Assembly: GCA_030704615.1 (NCBI GenBank)
Contig: CM060732.1
Location: forward strand, 32,965,053 to 33,029,052
From: Takakia lepidozioides
Taxonomy: Eukaryota > Streptophyta > Takakiopsida > Takakiales > Takakiaceae
Direction of reading: 5' to 3'
DNA length: 64,000 nt
Shown: positions 25,501 to 36,249 of the stretch, one piece after another
How the letters are laid out: every line of letters begins with the position of its first letter
How positions within the stretch are numbered: position 1 is the first letter of the stretch
Notes under the pieces: generated by a model
Told to the model about the DNA's origin: nothing
Databases searched by the model: none
Seen by the model: only the letters and a program-made list of their open reading frames with translations
Position numbers and translations under genes: made by a program

Positions 25501-28500
25501 TTGGGGCTTCTACTCTAGTAGGGGGTGGATTCATTGTATTTTTTGAGGAAAGCGATCTGATGGACAATCTCCACAGGTGACGACGAATGCGCAAGAGCAG
25601 CTGGACACACAAGCACATCAGTTCAAGATGGAGATATCTCCTGCAGCAGAGAGCCTACGTGACTATGTGACGAGGTACTTTTTGCTCTACAAAACCAACC
25701 TATTCTTTCGGGAGATAGCAGATGCTCGCCGGAGCCACGAGTTCACCGACCAGCCGAACGCGGACAAAGCAGCAATGCGCCTTCTGTACAGGTACATACG
25801 CGCTGCCTTTCTTTCAAGTCCTGGCATTTCAGGATGTTAGAGGCCTCAAGTGGTGTTAGGGAAAATGGCGCCGAATTTCCAGTCAGGGCTCCGAAAATGG
25901 CTAAGTCCCTAGACTGGCGGCCCGGAACTGGAAATTCGGCGCCATTTTCCAGTTCCAGGCCCTATTGCCGTTCAGGGACTTAGCCATTTTCGGCCTAAGT
26001 CCCTAGACTGGCTGGCCCTGAAGTGGAAATTCGGCGCCATATTCCAGTTTTAGGCCCTATTGCCGTCCAGGGACTTAGCCATTTTCGGGCTAAGTCCCTA
26101 GACTGGCTGGCACTGAACTGGAAATTCGGCGCCCTTTTCCAGTTCCAGGCCGTATTGCCGTTCAGGGACTTAGCCATTTTCGGGCTAAGTCCCTAGACTG
26201 GCTGGCCCTAAAGTGGAAATTCGGCGCCATATTCCAGTTCCAGGCCCTATTGCCGTCCAGGGACTTAGCCATTTTCGGTCTAAGTCCCTACGGTAGCTGG
26301 CCAGGAACTGGAAATTCGGCGCCGTTTTCCAGTTCTAGGCCCTATTGCCGTCCAGGGACTTAGCCATTTTCGGGCTAAGTCCCTAGTGTGGCTGGCCGGA
26401 ACTGGAAATTCGGCGCCGTTTTCCAGTTCTAGGCCCTATTGCCGTCCAGGGACTTAGCCATTTTCGGGCTAAGTCCCTAGGGTGGCTGGCCCGGAACTGG
26501 AAATTCGGCGCCGTTTTCCAGTTCTAGGCCCTATTGCCGTCCAGGGACTTAGCCATTTTCGGGCTAAGTCCCTAGACTGGCTGGCTCTGAACTGGAAATT
26601 CGGCGCCATTTTCCAGTTCCAGGCCGTATTGCCGTTCAGGGACTTAGCCATTTTCGGGCTAAGTCCCTAGACTGGGTGGCCCTGAAGTGGAAATTCGGCG
26701 CCATATTCCAGTTGTAGGCCCTATTGCCGTTCAGGGACTTAGCCATTTTCGGACCTCATTGTGTTTTTCATGAATGCAGGTACTGTAAGTTCTCCCTTTT
26801 GGAGAAAGGTCATCTGTCTTTCGAGCCACCATTCTTCCTGGCATGGAGGAACCCTGGGGCTGACTCCATGTACACTGACGATATTGTGAAGGAGTGGCAT
26901 CTGGAACATTTGCGTGATTTCCCTTGGTATGTGGACCTTCCGCCCGGCTCGCTCGACCCATCCGAGTTTCAATTGAAGCTGGATGCTGAATTCCGACGAA
27001 ACCGGGCTCCGCTGCCTCCGTTGGGTGCAAAAGAGGCAAAAGCGCTTGCGAACTCCAGGAAAGCGGCAGAGCTTGCTCAGGCAGGAATTCAGGAGAAATT
27101 GCATGAGAAGAGTAAAGGTCAAAGGAAAAGGACAAGGAAACAGGTGACTGCAGTAACACCCAAAAAGAAGAAAACCATCGGGGCATCGGAGGAGGCGCAG
27201 GAGGGGACCCAAGAGAGTGACTCCGACGCCGATTTTGTTCAAGGTCCTGCGACTGCTGTTGCTCCTACCCAGTCACCGGTCGTCCGGGTTCCCAAGTCAG
27301 TTCGGAGTGGGACTGGCTCTGCCAAGAAGTTGGCATTTGAGGGCGAGCCTACACGGCGGTATTCGGCGGTGACGTTTACGCACAGGCCAAAGCTAGAACC
27401 TCCAACCATCATCCAATGCGTCAATGAGAGCTTCCTTGACGCTCTCGCTGCCAGGGCGAAGAAGGTGGCACACAACAAGTCTCTGGCGGAGCAGAAGGGG
27501 AAAGCCAAGAAGAGGGCTGCCGGTACAGAGCCTAAAGACACCCCTGGTTTTGAAGCCATGATGGAATTCTTCACGGCTGTGAGCCGAATTGCAAGAGCAC
27601 TCGGGGGGGGGTTGAGGTGGAGAGAGCTTGCGACATGATTCTCCTCGACATTCTAGATGGGGAGCTGCTGGAGGGCCTGGATGGTGTGCCCACCTGGAAC
27701 AGGTTTACTGAGGACTACTGGAAAGCCGGGTTTGGGCTGGCGGGGATGCTTCTGGATGACGGTGGATGTGTGGTTGTCCTTGCCACGAGAGGGAAGACCA
27801 CAGAGAATGCGGTGGCAAGGTGGACACCGAAAAGTGTCACCCCGGTCCTCCTCAGAAAATGGTTCTGCATCAGTACGCAGGGGTTGCGAACAGAGGGCCA
27901 AAGTGTAAGTTATCAATCTATTGCATTCACTTCATATTGTGGTGTATGTTAAGTAGACCCTGGAATTGATCCCTTCTTTGTTGGATGTGCAGACATTGGT
28001 GTTTGAGGCATATTGCTTTGTGAAGAGAGGGTCTACGTTCAAATTCCGCAACGACGGTCGTCTTGTTGATGCCGCTGTGGACCCTGTAACCTACGATGTC
28101 CTCTACAACTATGTGCCCCACTCTAGTATGCCGAAGGACACAAAGACAGGCAAACCGTGGCGGTACAGCCGGACCCGGAGCCCTGCTTTCATCCAAACCC
28201 TCATGGAGACGTGCTCGGATGTCCAAGGGCGGATTCTGGACCTCACATGCGGCACGGGTAAGCCTTCACGTGCTCAGTTTGTCCCCTGGCCCCATTGCAA
28301 TTGCATGCCGCAAGCTATTAACCGCCCGCTTTGTTCCTCAGGTGCTTCAATGTGGGCAGGGACGTTGTCCGACAGGCATGTGTTCGCCTTCGAGCCAGAT
28401 ACTGCCCTCCACAACTCGGAACTTGCAGCGGCTGAACGTCTGCCGAAAGAGGAAGAGGCATCCTCGGAGGATGAGGAAAAATCCGAGAAGGAGCAGGGGG

Positions 28501-29129
28501 AGGAAGTTGGGATCGAGGCCGAGGAGCCCCCGGTTTACGAGTGAGTGGTGGCATTGTAAGTTGCCTCCAGATTTTGTGAGGCACCTCCCTCCGCTCTCTT
28601 ATTTCATTGAAAACCCTTTCTGGTTGTGCTGGTATTGACATTCTTCAAGTGGATTTGTTCTTACTGTAGGATGCCAAGTACTGCCGGAGGGACGTCTACA
28701 CCGGAGTTCATGGGCAGGAGGAACGTGCTTTTTTTTGCCAGGGGGGATTTCATGCCTAGTCCAGAAAGGGAGTACATCCTTCCTACTTATGCTGCCCGAC
28801 TTGCTTCGGTGTCCATTAGGAGGTGTTCCGAACGTAGTCGTGTACAGCAGATTTTAGACGAGGCAAGCCTCAAGAAAATGAAGATGAGGGAGGAGGCAGC
28901 AGCTATTAGAGCCCGTCGGGCTCGTAGATTTGTGTTGGATTCTGCTGAGGAAAGTGGGGGAGAAGACGCAGAAGATTCCCAGGAGGTGAGGTGGACAGTC
29001 CCCCAAGGAGATGACGGGATTTTTGAGAGGCATAGTGGAACTGATGCATCACAGAGCTCGGAGGATGAGGGGGATGAGGGGGATGAGGAAGAAGGTGGGG
29101 CAAGTTCCTCGGAGGGTGTAGGAGAGTAG
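22599..29129 (+). pseudogene. Gene B2: ParB-like domain fused to N4/N6-type methyltransferase-like domain
   Basis: Ten exons: 22599-22775, 23135-24575, 24694-24882, 24986-25270, 25356-25481, 25577-25791, 26780-27904, 27993-28257, 28342-28540 and 28670-29129; about 1,490 residues. Intron 1 has a GC donor. Order: basic N-terminus; long disordered Lys/Glu/Arg part (NLS-like KKKKKAK); ParB-like domain at 24.13-24.54 kb (RIPLCRLVSLQVVR ... FYVWDGNHRLLAW); helical middle part; basic linker; methyltransferase half with DMILLDILDG and GGCVVVLATRG; then GKPWRYSRTRSPAFIQ, RILDLTCGTG (SAM motif, split by an intron) and HVFAFEPD; acidic tail. The motif order is that of permuted N4C/N6A methylases, but DPPY is replaced by DILD. 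Three likely one-base frameshifts (near 24,525, 24,850 and in a nine-G run at 27,603) suggest decay. An alternative start is the ATG at 22698. Confidence 0.72.
25860..26755. repeat. Palindrome array 3, inside a B2 intron
   Basis: About nine units of roughly 95 bp, wholly within the B2 intron 25792-26779. Each unit has two inverted repeats. One pairs AACTGGAAATTCGGCGCC with a following TTTTCCAGTT. The other pairs GGGACTTAGCC with GGCTAAGTCCC around ATTTTCGG. The GGAAATTCGGCGCC core is the same as in array 2. Confidence 0.95.
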
Positions 29130-29192
29130 TGCCCATTCCGGCTATGACAGTTAGAACACACTTGTATAGACGTGGCTTGCCACAAAATTTGC

Positions 29193-29198
29193 AATAAA
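29193..29198 (+). terminator. Poly(A) signal of B2
   Basis: AATAAA about 65 bases after the B2 stop codon. Confidence 0.65.
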
Positions 29199-29331
29199 AT
29201 GTTGCATTTCAAGTCCACTGGTGCCACATTCCAACTTCACATGACCCTATTTCCGTGCCTCCTAACCCTATTTCCGTGGACTCACAATGGTCTGCTCATG
29301 CTTTTTTTTTTTCCGCTCATGCTCATGCCGC

Positions 29332-30069
29332 TCATGAAATAGCAGCCCCCCTCCCTGCTACTGGCCCCACGATATTCACAGTATTCCCAGCTTCAGTTGC
29401 ACTACTTCTCACACTCCTTGTCCCCCCAGAGCCAGATCCAGGCAGCCCGCCTGATCCCCCTGAGCCGACACCTTCGTTGGCCTGTGATCCAAGTGCTCCA
29501 CTTGATCCAGGTCCAACGGGTTGGGATGTCCTGGTTGTAGTCTCAACCTCAGCTATTGGGTCTACTTCTTCATACTCTTCCTCTTCCAATTTCTTCTCTC
29601 TGTTTTCATCCTCCAAGTTATGCCCTTGGGTTTCTTCTTCACTCATGTAACTCAACTGCAATGGTGTTGGAGAGTCTGAACTCTCCGTTGGCTCTGCCAC
29701 ATCCTCTCCTCCTTCTTCACCTTCCGCTTCAGAAACTGGAGTTCCTGCTTTTGGTGTTCCATGCCAACTCTTATCAAAGATTTCTGTCAAATCTTTTATC
29801 CAAGGATGTACCTCAGATCTTTCACCTCGTGATTGATCTTCTTCCCGTACCAATTCCCTTAATCTTTCTTGCAAAGAAACAGAAGGAGTGGCATCCAACT
29901 CTAGTTCTTCCGGTATGGGTGATGTACTCTCTGATCTTAATGGTGTGAGAGGTCCAGATGATTCCCCTATGTCTATTCCTCTCTCCCAAAGATATGGATA
30001 ATTAGCTTTCAGATAGCTTTCTCTTTTTGCTGAATATCTCTGGCGTCTAGCTTCTCTTTCATCACTCAT
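29332..30069 (-). CDS. Uncharacterised 245-residue acidic protein
   Basis: Open frame of 245 codons. The N-terminus is basic (MSDEREARRQRYSAKRESYL). The middle is rich in Glu, Ser and Pro, and the C-terminal third is a Gly/Ser linker-like stretch. No family is recognised. It starts about 22 bases after the end of another minus-strand frame (30092-30400), so the frames may belong to one element. Composition suggests a disordered or Gag-like protein, but that is a guess. Confidence 0.4.
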   Translation of the reverse strand: MSDEREARRQRYSAKRESYLKANYPYLWERGIDIGESSGPLTPLRSESTSPIPEELELDATPSVSLQERLRELVREEDQSRGERSEVHPWIKDLTEIFDKSWHGTPKAGTPVSEAEGEEGGEDVAEPTESSDSPTPLQLSYMSEEETQGHNLEDENREKKLEEEEYEEVDPIAEVETTTRTSQPVGPGSSGALGSQANEGVGSGGSGGLPGSGSGGTRSVRSSATEAGNTVNIVGPVAGRGAAIS

Positions 30070-30091
30070 GTCCCATGTCTTTCATTTCTTT

Positions 30092-30786
30092 TTAATGTGG
30101 CAATAACCAAAACTCTCTTCTGTAATATCTCTCGTATATGCCTGGGTTTCTTTCAAGCTTCAATGCACCCTTGGCTATACTTGAAGTCTCCGTTACCATA
30201 TAACCATATGGCAAACAAGTCTGGAAAGCTGTTCTTGGTGTGAGTTTGATCCACAAAATATCCTTTGGAATCCAATTCTTTACCAGTACAAGCTCTTCAT
30301 GCATATGAGTATAAACATTCACCTTTCTTTCCTCCCAGCCTTCAAACTCTACTCGCTTAATGGATAGCAATGCTATCACATAAACCAATGTTGGTAACAA
30401 CGTGCTCTTCCTCTACAAGCCACCTGATAAATCTTTATCACTCCTTTCTCCAGACCCCACTCTGGGTCAGCATCATGCACTCTCTTAAGAATGTTTTCTT
30501 TACAACCGTCTGGCAATTCCAAAAACCTCTGGAAGAATCGTTTGGACAATCTTTCTTTCTCAGTTTCACAAGGAATTTGATTCACATCAAATTCTTTAAT
30601 TCTCCAACCACCATGATCCCACCAGATGCCTGTCACATCTGGTTGTTCATGACCCAGTTCCCCAGTATGGTCGCCAAATGTCGCGTGACTTTTACTCATC
30701 CATCCCTTCGCTATCCGAGGCGGAAACTCCAAGATAGAAGAGTTGGAAATCTCTAAGCACTCAGCCCGCTCAGAACAATCAGTCAT
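30092..30786 (-). pseudogene. Unrecognised coding-like segment in two overlapping frames
   Basis: Two minus-strand frames, 30786-30376 and 30400-30092, overlap by about 25 bases in different phases. Both have protein-like composition (for example GHEQPDVTGIWWDHGGWR and KNWIPKDILWIKLTP). This fits one ancestral protein of about 230 residues broken by a frameshift. No family recognised. Confidence 0.35.
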
Positions 30787-31365
30787 GACCTACAGCTAGT
30801 GTATCATGAGGGTGTTTCCTATTTGTTTTCCTTCCCGCATTCATGTTAGCTAGTTACCTTACTGTTGGTAATTAAGTATTAGTTTGCTTCAGCAATCTAT
30901 CGGATTCCATCAACTCATCCATTCATTCCACAGCTTCACTCAGATCTCTCTACACAGTGTGAGTATGAAGTGTGTATCAGATTAATATCTATCAAGTATC
31001 AGGCTGAAGCCATGGAGTCTCTAATCTACTCTACATTACAATTCTACTGCTTGCATTCATTAAGCATCAACAGATCATCCTCCTCCTACTCCGTGCTCTC
31101 CCTCTTTCTGCTCAGAGATACGTTCTCTGCCTCATTTCCCCAGTGATGTCCGAAGTCCCCCAAGAAGTGCTCCCCCACTCCTTCCAGCAGTGATTCCCCA
31201 AGAAGTGATCTTTTTTCAGTCCTCGCTCCTCGCTTTATCTTCCTACCCGTTGTTCTAACCGTTTCCCTCACTAACCGTCACCCGTGAACTAACATGTTCC
31301 ATTCGCAGATGTTGTTCCCCACAGTCGTTCCCTGTCCTGCTATCTGTTCCCTATGGTCGTGACAG

Positions 31366-31615
31366 CTGTGTCAAGCTGTGACTGGCTGTGCGACTATGTT
31401 GGACTGTGTCAGCTGTGTCGAGCTGTGACTGGCTGTGTCGGCTGTGTCGGCTGTGTCGGACTGTGACGGGCTGTGTTGGCTGTGACGAGCTGTGTCGGAC
31501 TGTGACGGGCTGTGTGGGCTGGGACGAGCTGTGTTGGCTGTGACGGGCTGTGTCGGATTGTGACGAGCTGTGTTGGCTGTGACGGGCTGTGTCGGACTGT
31601 GACGGGCTGTGTAAC
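31366..31615. repeat. Minisatellite of CTGTGTCGGACTGTGACGGG type
   Basis: About 250 bp of short tandem units built from CTGTGTCGG, CTGTGACGGG and CTGTGTTGG. Confidence 0.9.
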
Positions 31616-31774
31616 CCCCCCTAAAGTGCGCTGCTGTCACCCCTAAGGCTCCTGTTGGTCTCAGTCTGTGCAAAACTAAGGGTACCCCACAGATCCCGTA
31701 AAAGTGTCTAAGTCCCAGACAGTCCTCTAACAGGCATGTAGTGTGCAAAGAAGGGGGCATAGATCCCCTTCTAG

Positions 31775-32461
31775 TTAACTCCTAAATTGTTCCTTACCCA
31801 AATATACACTTACTGCCCTATGACTCACACCACAGGTAATTACTTCTACTCTATTCATGATCAGAGATTGGGTACCCTCATCCACGCCGCAGCGGAAGAG
31901 AAGACATGGACAGGGGTTGAGAAGTTTCTCTAATTTATAACTTGGCTCATTTATAAACAGGGTATTGCATATGCCAGGGTTATGTTTCCTAAATGTTTCA
32001 ACACATACATTATCACAAAATCCGGTTAGCCAACACCCATGAAGGGCAATCCCTTGATAATACTGGCAGGCCAATTCCATGAAATACACATCAAGTTTTG
32101 TGGTCACTGGTTCAACTACAACCAGCTCCGGGTTTTCCACACACATAGCCTCACTTTGATGATCCACCATTCCTCTTTCAAGATCTCTTTTCCCCATCCC
32201 TTTGCATCAAGGACATATGACACTTTCAACCCTCTCAATCCCTTCTTGCAGATACAAATGGGCTACCAATAATCACCCTCGAGTGATCTTCTCTGTTGCA
32301 GGCCTCAGCCCCTGCATGCTTCTAAGTATATCATACAATCTGCAGCCAACAGGTTTACTTCCACTTGATTCATTCTCTCTGAAAATGCTACTGCCTAACC
32401 TAATTATATGCATGTTGCCCTCATTGTAAGTCATGGGCACTTCTTCTTTACTCTCCCTCAT
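31775..32461 (-). other. Unrecognised minus-strand reading frames
   Basis: Frames 32197-31775 (140 codons, cysteine-containing, with the stretch LDVYFMELACQYYQG) and 32461-32273 look more protein-like than random but match no family I know. They may be further parts of the element containing 29.3-30.8 kb. Confidence 0.3.
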
Positions 32462-33076
32462 TCACATCCTCCCAAAACATGAAGCATCCTATGTTAAGAA
32501 CTGACTTCCCAACTTCTTGCAGCACTCCACATAACTTCCACCCTGCCTCACTTTCTCTCTACCACCAGGACTGGTATGAATTCCAGAAGTCTCCATTCCA
32601 TTTTCCAAAATCTTTTTCTGTCTCTCTCATTTCCATTGAGAGTATCTCTACCAAAATTCCATAGCAACTATTCCTAAGTGAGAGAAGCCACTATTCCTAA
32701 GTGAGAGAAGAGATGAATCTACGAACTTATCTGTCTTATACTCCAGTGAAGCGGTGGGTCTGAAGCGGTGGGTCTGCCTGCCCAAAATGGTACCTCACCA
32801 TCTCCATCAGCAGCTACCTTAACTCCTCTTGTCGTCTTGATTCCAGCGTTCATTAAAGTCATGACGACTCTGCTTCAGCCTATGGCAACATCCTTGTAGT
32901 TTGCCAACTAACTACCCTATCTTACTATATGAGCAATTCTATCCTAAGATCTGATATGATCCTATAACAAGAAGACAGTGATCATCTGAAAGTTTTAATT
33001 ACAGATAACCTGAGTTACCATCCACACAAGCCAGCCTCTCATTCGCTTTGGCAGCTGCTCGCTGTGTCGAGCTGCT
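32462..33076. other. No recognisable gene
   Basis: Apart from a short direct duplication of ATTCCTAAGTGAGAGAAG near 32.67-32.71 kb, nothing is recognised. Confidence 0.4.
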
Positions 33077-33448
33077 CTATCTCTCCATTGATTGTGCCAC
33101 AACTCCAATTCCCTGTTCTCTGGCAGCTGGTTGCTTCCCTTGCATGCTCATCCTCCCATGACCATGTTCATCAAGGCAATGGCGGCACAGGTGTTGCACC
33201 GCTCTCCCTGTAAGCTTATCCTCCAAAAACTGATCATTACCAAGAAGAAGGCGGCACCGTTTCCCCTGCTGCACAGAATACCAAGCTGTGCCCTTTATCG
33301 CTTCTCTTAATGCAAGCCAGAATGCGCCAGTGCAGATGCAATTTCCCTTGACACAATGCCCTGCCAATTCCACTGTTCGCAGCATCTGCTCAGAGTGCCC
33401 GTCATCTTCCCTTTCGTCTTCCTCGACCCGTGTTTCTAGGGTAATCAC
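33077..33448 (-). other. Unrecognised 123-codon frame with Cys/His residues
   Basis: The frame contains AGHCVKGNCICTGAFWLALR and later LCRHCLDEHGHG, which is weakly zinc-finger-like. No family recognised. Same strand as the other orphan frames at 29.3-32.5 kb. Confidence 0.3.
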
Positions 33449-34270
33449 CAGCGATGAAAGACATTCATCCTATGGATGAAAACACGCCTGGTCACAACTT
33501 AGTCACTTTCATCCTGGCAAAGTATCAGCATAGTGTGCCCATGAAACAACCTGTAGGCAGGGATATATTCCGCCCATCATTGGTACCATGGCACTCCCTT
33601 TGTAGCAATGCAGAATCTTAGTGGGTAAAACAAAAATTTAATGTTACTCCCCTGCATTCACACTACAGGCATGCTAGGGTTAGGCATTGCTTTAACTTCT
33701 CTTCCTCGTAGTTTCGACCCTCTCATTAGGCCAAGACCTTTCCGTAGGTGGAGGCAAGAGTCAGTCCGGGTTTGGGCTGGGGTGTCATTGCAGGAGCAAC
33801 ACCGTGGAGTTGTTTTTGGTGTGGGGGAGTTGTCGTTCTGATTTCTTGTGTTTGGATCCCCTCCATACCTGCATGCTTGACTGTGCGCCATGCTAGTTTT
33901 GTGTGGGCGCTTGTTTTTATAGGTGATTGGTCCGGATTTGATCACCGGCCAGTCCTAGAGCATGCTGTCAATGGTGAGGCTGGGGTGATGACCAGCCAGA
34001 CCATCATTGTTTCTCCTATGGTGAGGTTGGAGGTGATGACCAGCCAACCATAGGAGTGCTTGCGGTGGATGCAGGTACAAGTGTAGGCTATGTTAGGAAC
34101 TTAGTATTCCAAACCCTAAGCCGCAACAGGTTCTCTACCCGGTTACCTTGTGGAGAGGGGGTTAGGGACATGTTCATGACCGGTTGAGTGTCAACACGGA
34201 GGTGCCACTAGTTGCTGGGGACAGTGCCGGTTCGAGCACTAGCAATACTAGTGGGTACACGAGATGAGGT
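33449..34270. other. Leader region of gypsy-1, 5' LTR not found
   Basis: Sequence upstream of the gag frame. It does not resemble the LTR at 41.73-42.23 kb, and I see no primer-binding site. GGTGATGACCAGCCA is repeated directly near 33.99 and 34.03 kb. The 5' LTR appears to be missing or beyond recognition. Confidence 0.4.
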
Positions 34271-36249
34271 GTGCGGTTTAGGCCACCTTCACCTCCTGTG
34301 CCTTCTACGGAAGGTTCTGATTTGGATTGTGAATCAGGAGGACTCATACCGGCAGTGCAAGTTGTTTCCTTGCCATTGTTGTGGGACACAATGGAGGAGA
34401 TGTATGGAGCTACCAAGGGGCTACGGAGGTACTCTGGGGCGGTGGGCACCATCGAGTTGGATGATTTTATCCAAGAGTTTGATAGTTGGTGTGATTTGCA
34501 GCAAATGCGCAATCCACAACTATTTACGCCTTTCATGGCATGGAAGGGGGTTGTTTCAGCACCTTGAGGGGCCGCCTATGGATGACTACCATGAGTTCAG
34601 GCGGAGGCATGAGGTTGAGATCGAGGAGTGGAGGATGTACTGGTCACCCGACTATCTCCATCACTAGGGGCACTAGAGCCACGAGGGCAGTGGCTACACC
34701 TGCCGCTGCACCGGCAGCTTCAGCAAGTAGCAGAGGGACTAGTGGGACTGGTGGTACACTAGCTACGACGTCCACCCAGCCACTACCGCACCAGCACTAG
34801 TACCCGTCCCTGCCTTCAACCCTGTTGTGGAGTTCTTCGAAGAGTTGAGAGGGAACTACCAAGGGGTGAGGACGGAGAAGTTGCGGAGCTTGCAAGAGTT
34901 CCAACAGAAGCCGACCGAGAGCTTGAGGAAGGCTTTCACTTGCATGAGGCGCTTGATAAATGTAACCCAAGGGGTTACGGAAGCTCAGGCAGTCCAATTC
35001 TGGTATGGGATATTGGACAAGGAGCTGAGGAGAAGGGTGCGGGATGCAACTCTCCTACAAGCGGCCCAACCCACCTTAGCAAATGTGTTTTTGTTGGCAG
35101 AGCGGATAGAGCTCAACGTGGTGGAGGAACGAGTGGTCATGGTGGGATTTGCTAAGGAGACGCCACGGGGTAGTGGTGCTCCTAGCCAACCACTACCTCA
35201 ACGTGCTCAAGGCAACAAAGGGGCTCAGGTGAAGCTCAGGGAAGGGCGGAGAGGACCTCAGATGTAGGGGTCTCTCCCTTCATTTGCTGGCCAACAACGG
35301 GCGGATGTGGTGTGCTGGACATGTGGAGGACCCCATGTCAAGAAGGATTGCCTAGAGGGAGGCAAAGGGCCGGCACATGCACAGCCTGCACAGTTGCAGT
35401 GTGGGCATTGTGGCAAGCACGGGCATGGAGAGGCCCAGTGTTATGGTTTGCATCCTGAGTTACGCCCAGGCCAGTTCCAAGGGAACAATGGTGGCCGGGG
35501 GCGAGGTGGAGCAGCCCAGAGAGGACGAGGTGGCTAGCCACGAGGTGCAGGCCAAGGGCAAGCTCAACATGGCCAAGGACGCGGAGGTCAGGGTGTTGAC
35601 CAAGGCATGGCCAACCGGCTTCAGCAGCTAGAGAAGAGGCTCGGTGCCATGGCGACAGCTCAGGTGGTACCGGCTCTAAGGCCGGATGGTCCACCTCCTG
35701 CTCCTGAGGGAGGAGATATGGGAGGCATGGGATTCATGTGTGGAGCAGCACTACCACTAGTGCAGGTGGAGTCTGCTACAGCCGTGACTCGAGGAGCAGC
35801 ACGAGTTCCTGAGCCACGAGGTGCAGAGGTGGAGTTGGATGCACAGCGTGGGGAGGCAAGCCATTAGGCTAGGCTTCCTCAGTCGTTCACATTGACGGAG
35901 ACAGTGTCGACGCCATCCATGGCACCTAGTTCTCGCCCGACTGTTACCGAGGCGGAGGTTACTATGCCATTGGGGAGAGCTACACGGGTAGCAGTACTAC
36001 CTAGTATTGCCAAGGCTACGGTAGCTAGTGTGCTGCTAGGAGCGGCCACATCTGTGTGCCAGGCTCCATTGTTCTCGGCTACCATGATTGCGACGCTGGG
36101 GGTAAGACCAGCTGAGGTGTTCAGGCTGGCAGCTACACTCTGTGAGAGTGGGGAGGTTACTTCATCTTCTGCGGAGATAGTGGGAGGTGTAGTGTCAGAG
36201 GGATCCTCGGATTTGAGGGTCAAGACTGCCACGGCGGCGCCATGGCAAG
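34271..36249 (+). pseudogene. gag: Gypsy-1 Gag with CCHC zinc knuckles
   Basis: Capsid-like part in 34271-35267, with internal frame breaks between about 34.55 and 34.83 kb; it contains TRKLRSLQEF-like and FWYGILDKELRRRV segments. Nucleocapsid knuckles are CWTCGGPHVKKDC (about 35.31 kb) and CGHCGKHGHGEAQC (about 35.40 kb), followed by a Gly/Arg-rich tail. TAG stops at 35265, 35535 and 35865 interrupt a frame that otherwise stays in phase through about 36,260. The protease frame then begins in a different phase. Confidence 0.8.

Noticed and set aside
27600-27612. Programmed ribosomal frameshift in the G run of B2
   Set aside because: B1 reads the same region in a single phase with an intron, and B2 has other frame breaks. 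Simple decay or sequence error is more likely.
33449-34270. A 5' LTR for gypsy-1
   Set aside because: I compared it by eye with the 3' LTR at 41.73 kb and found no similarity, no TG start and no primer-binding site.
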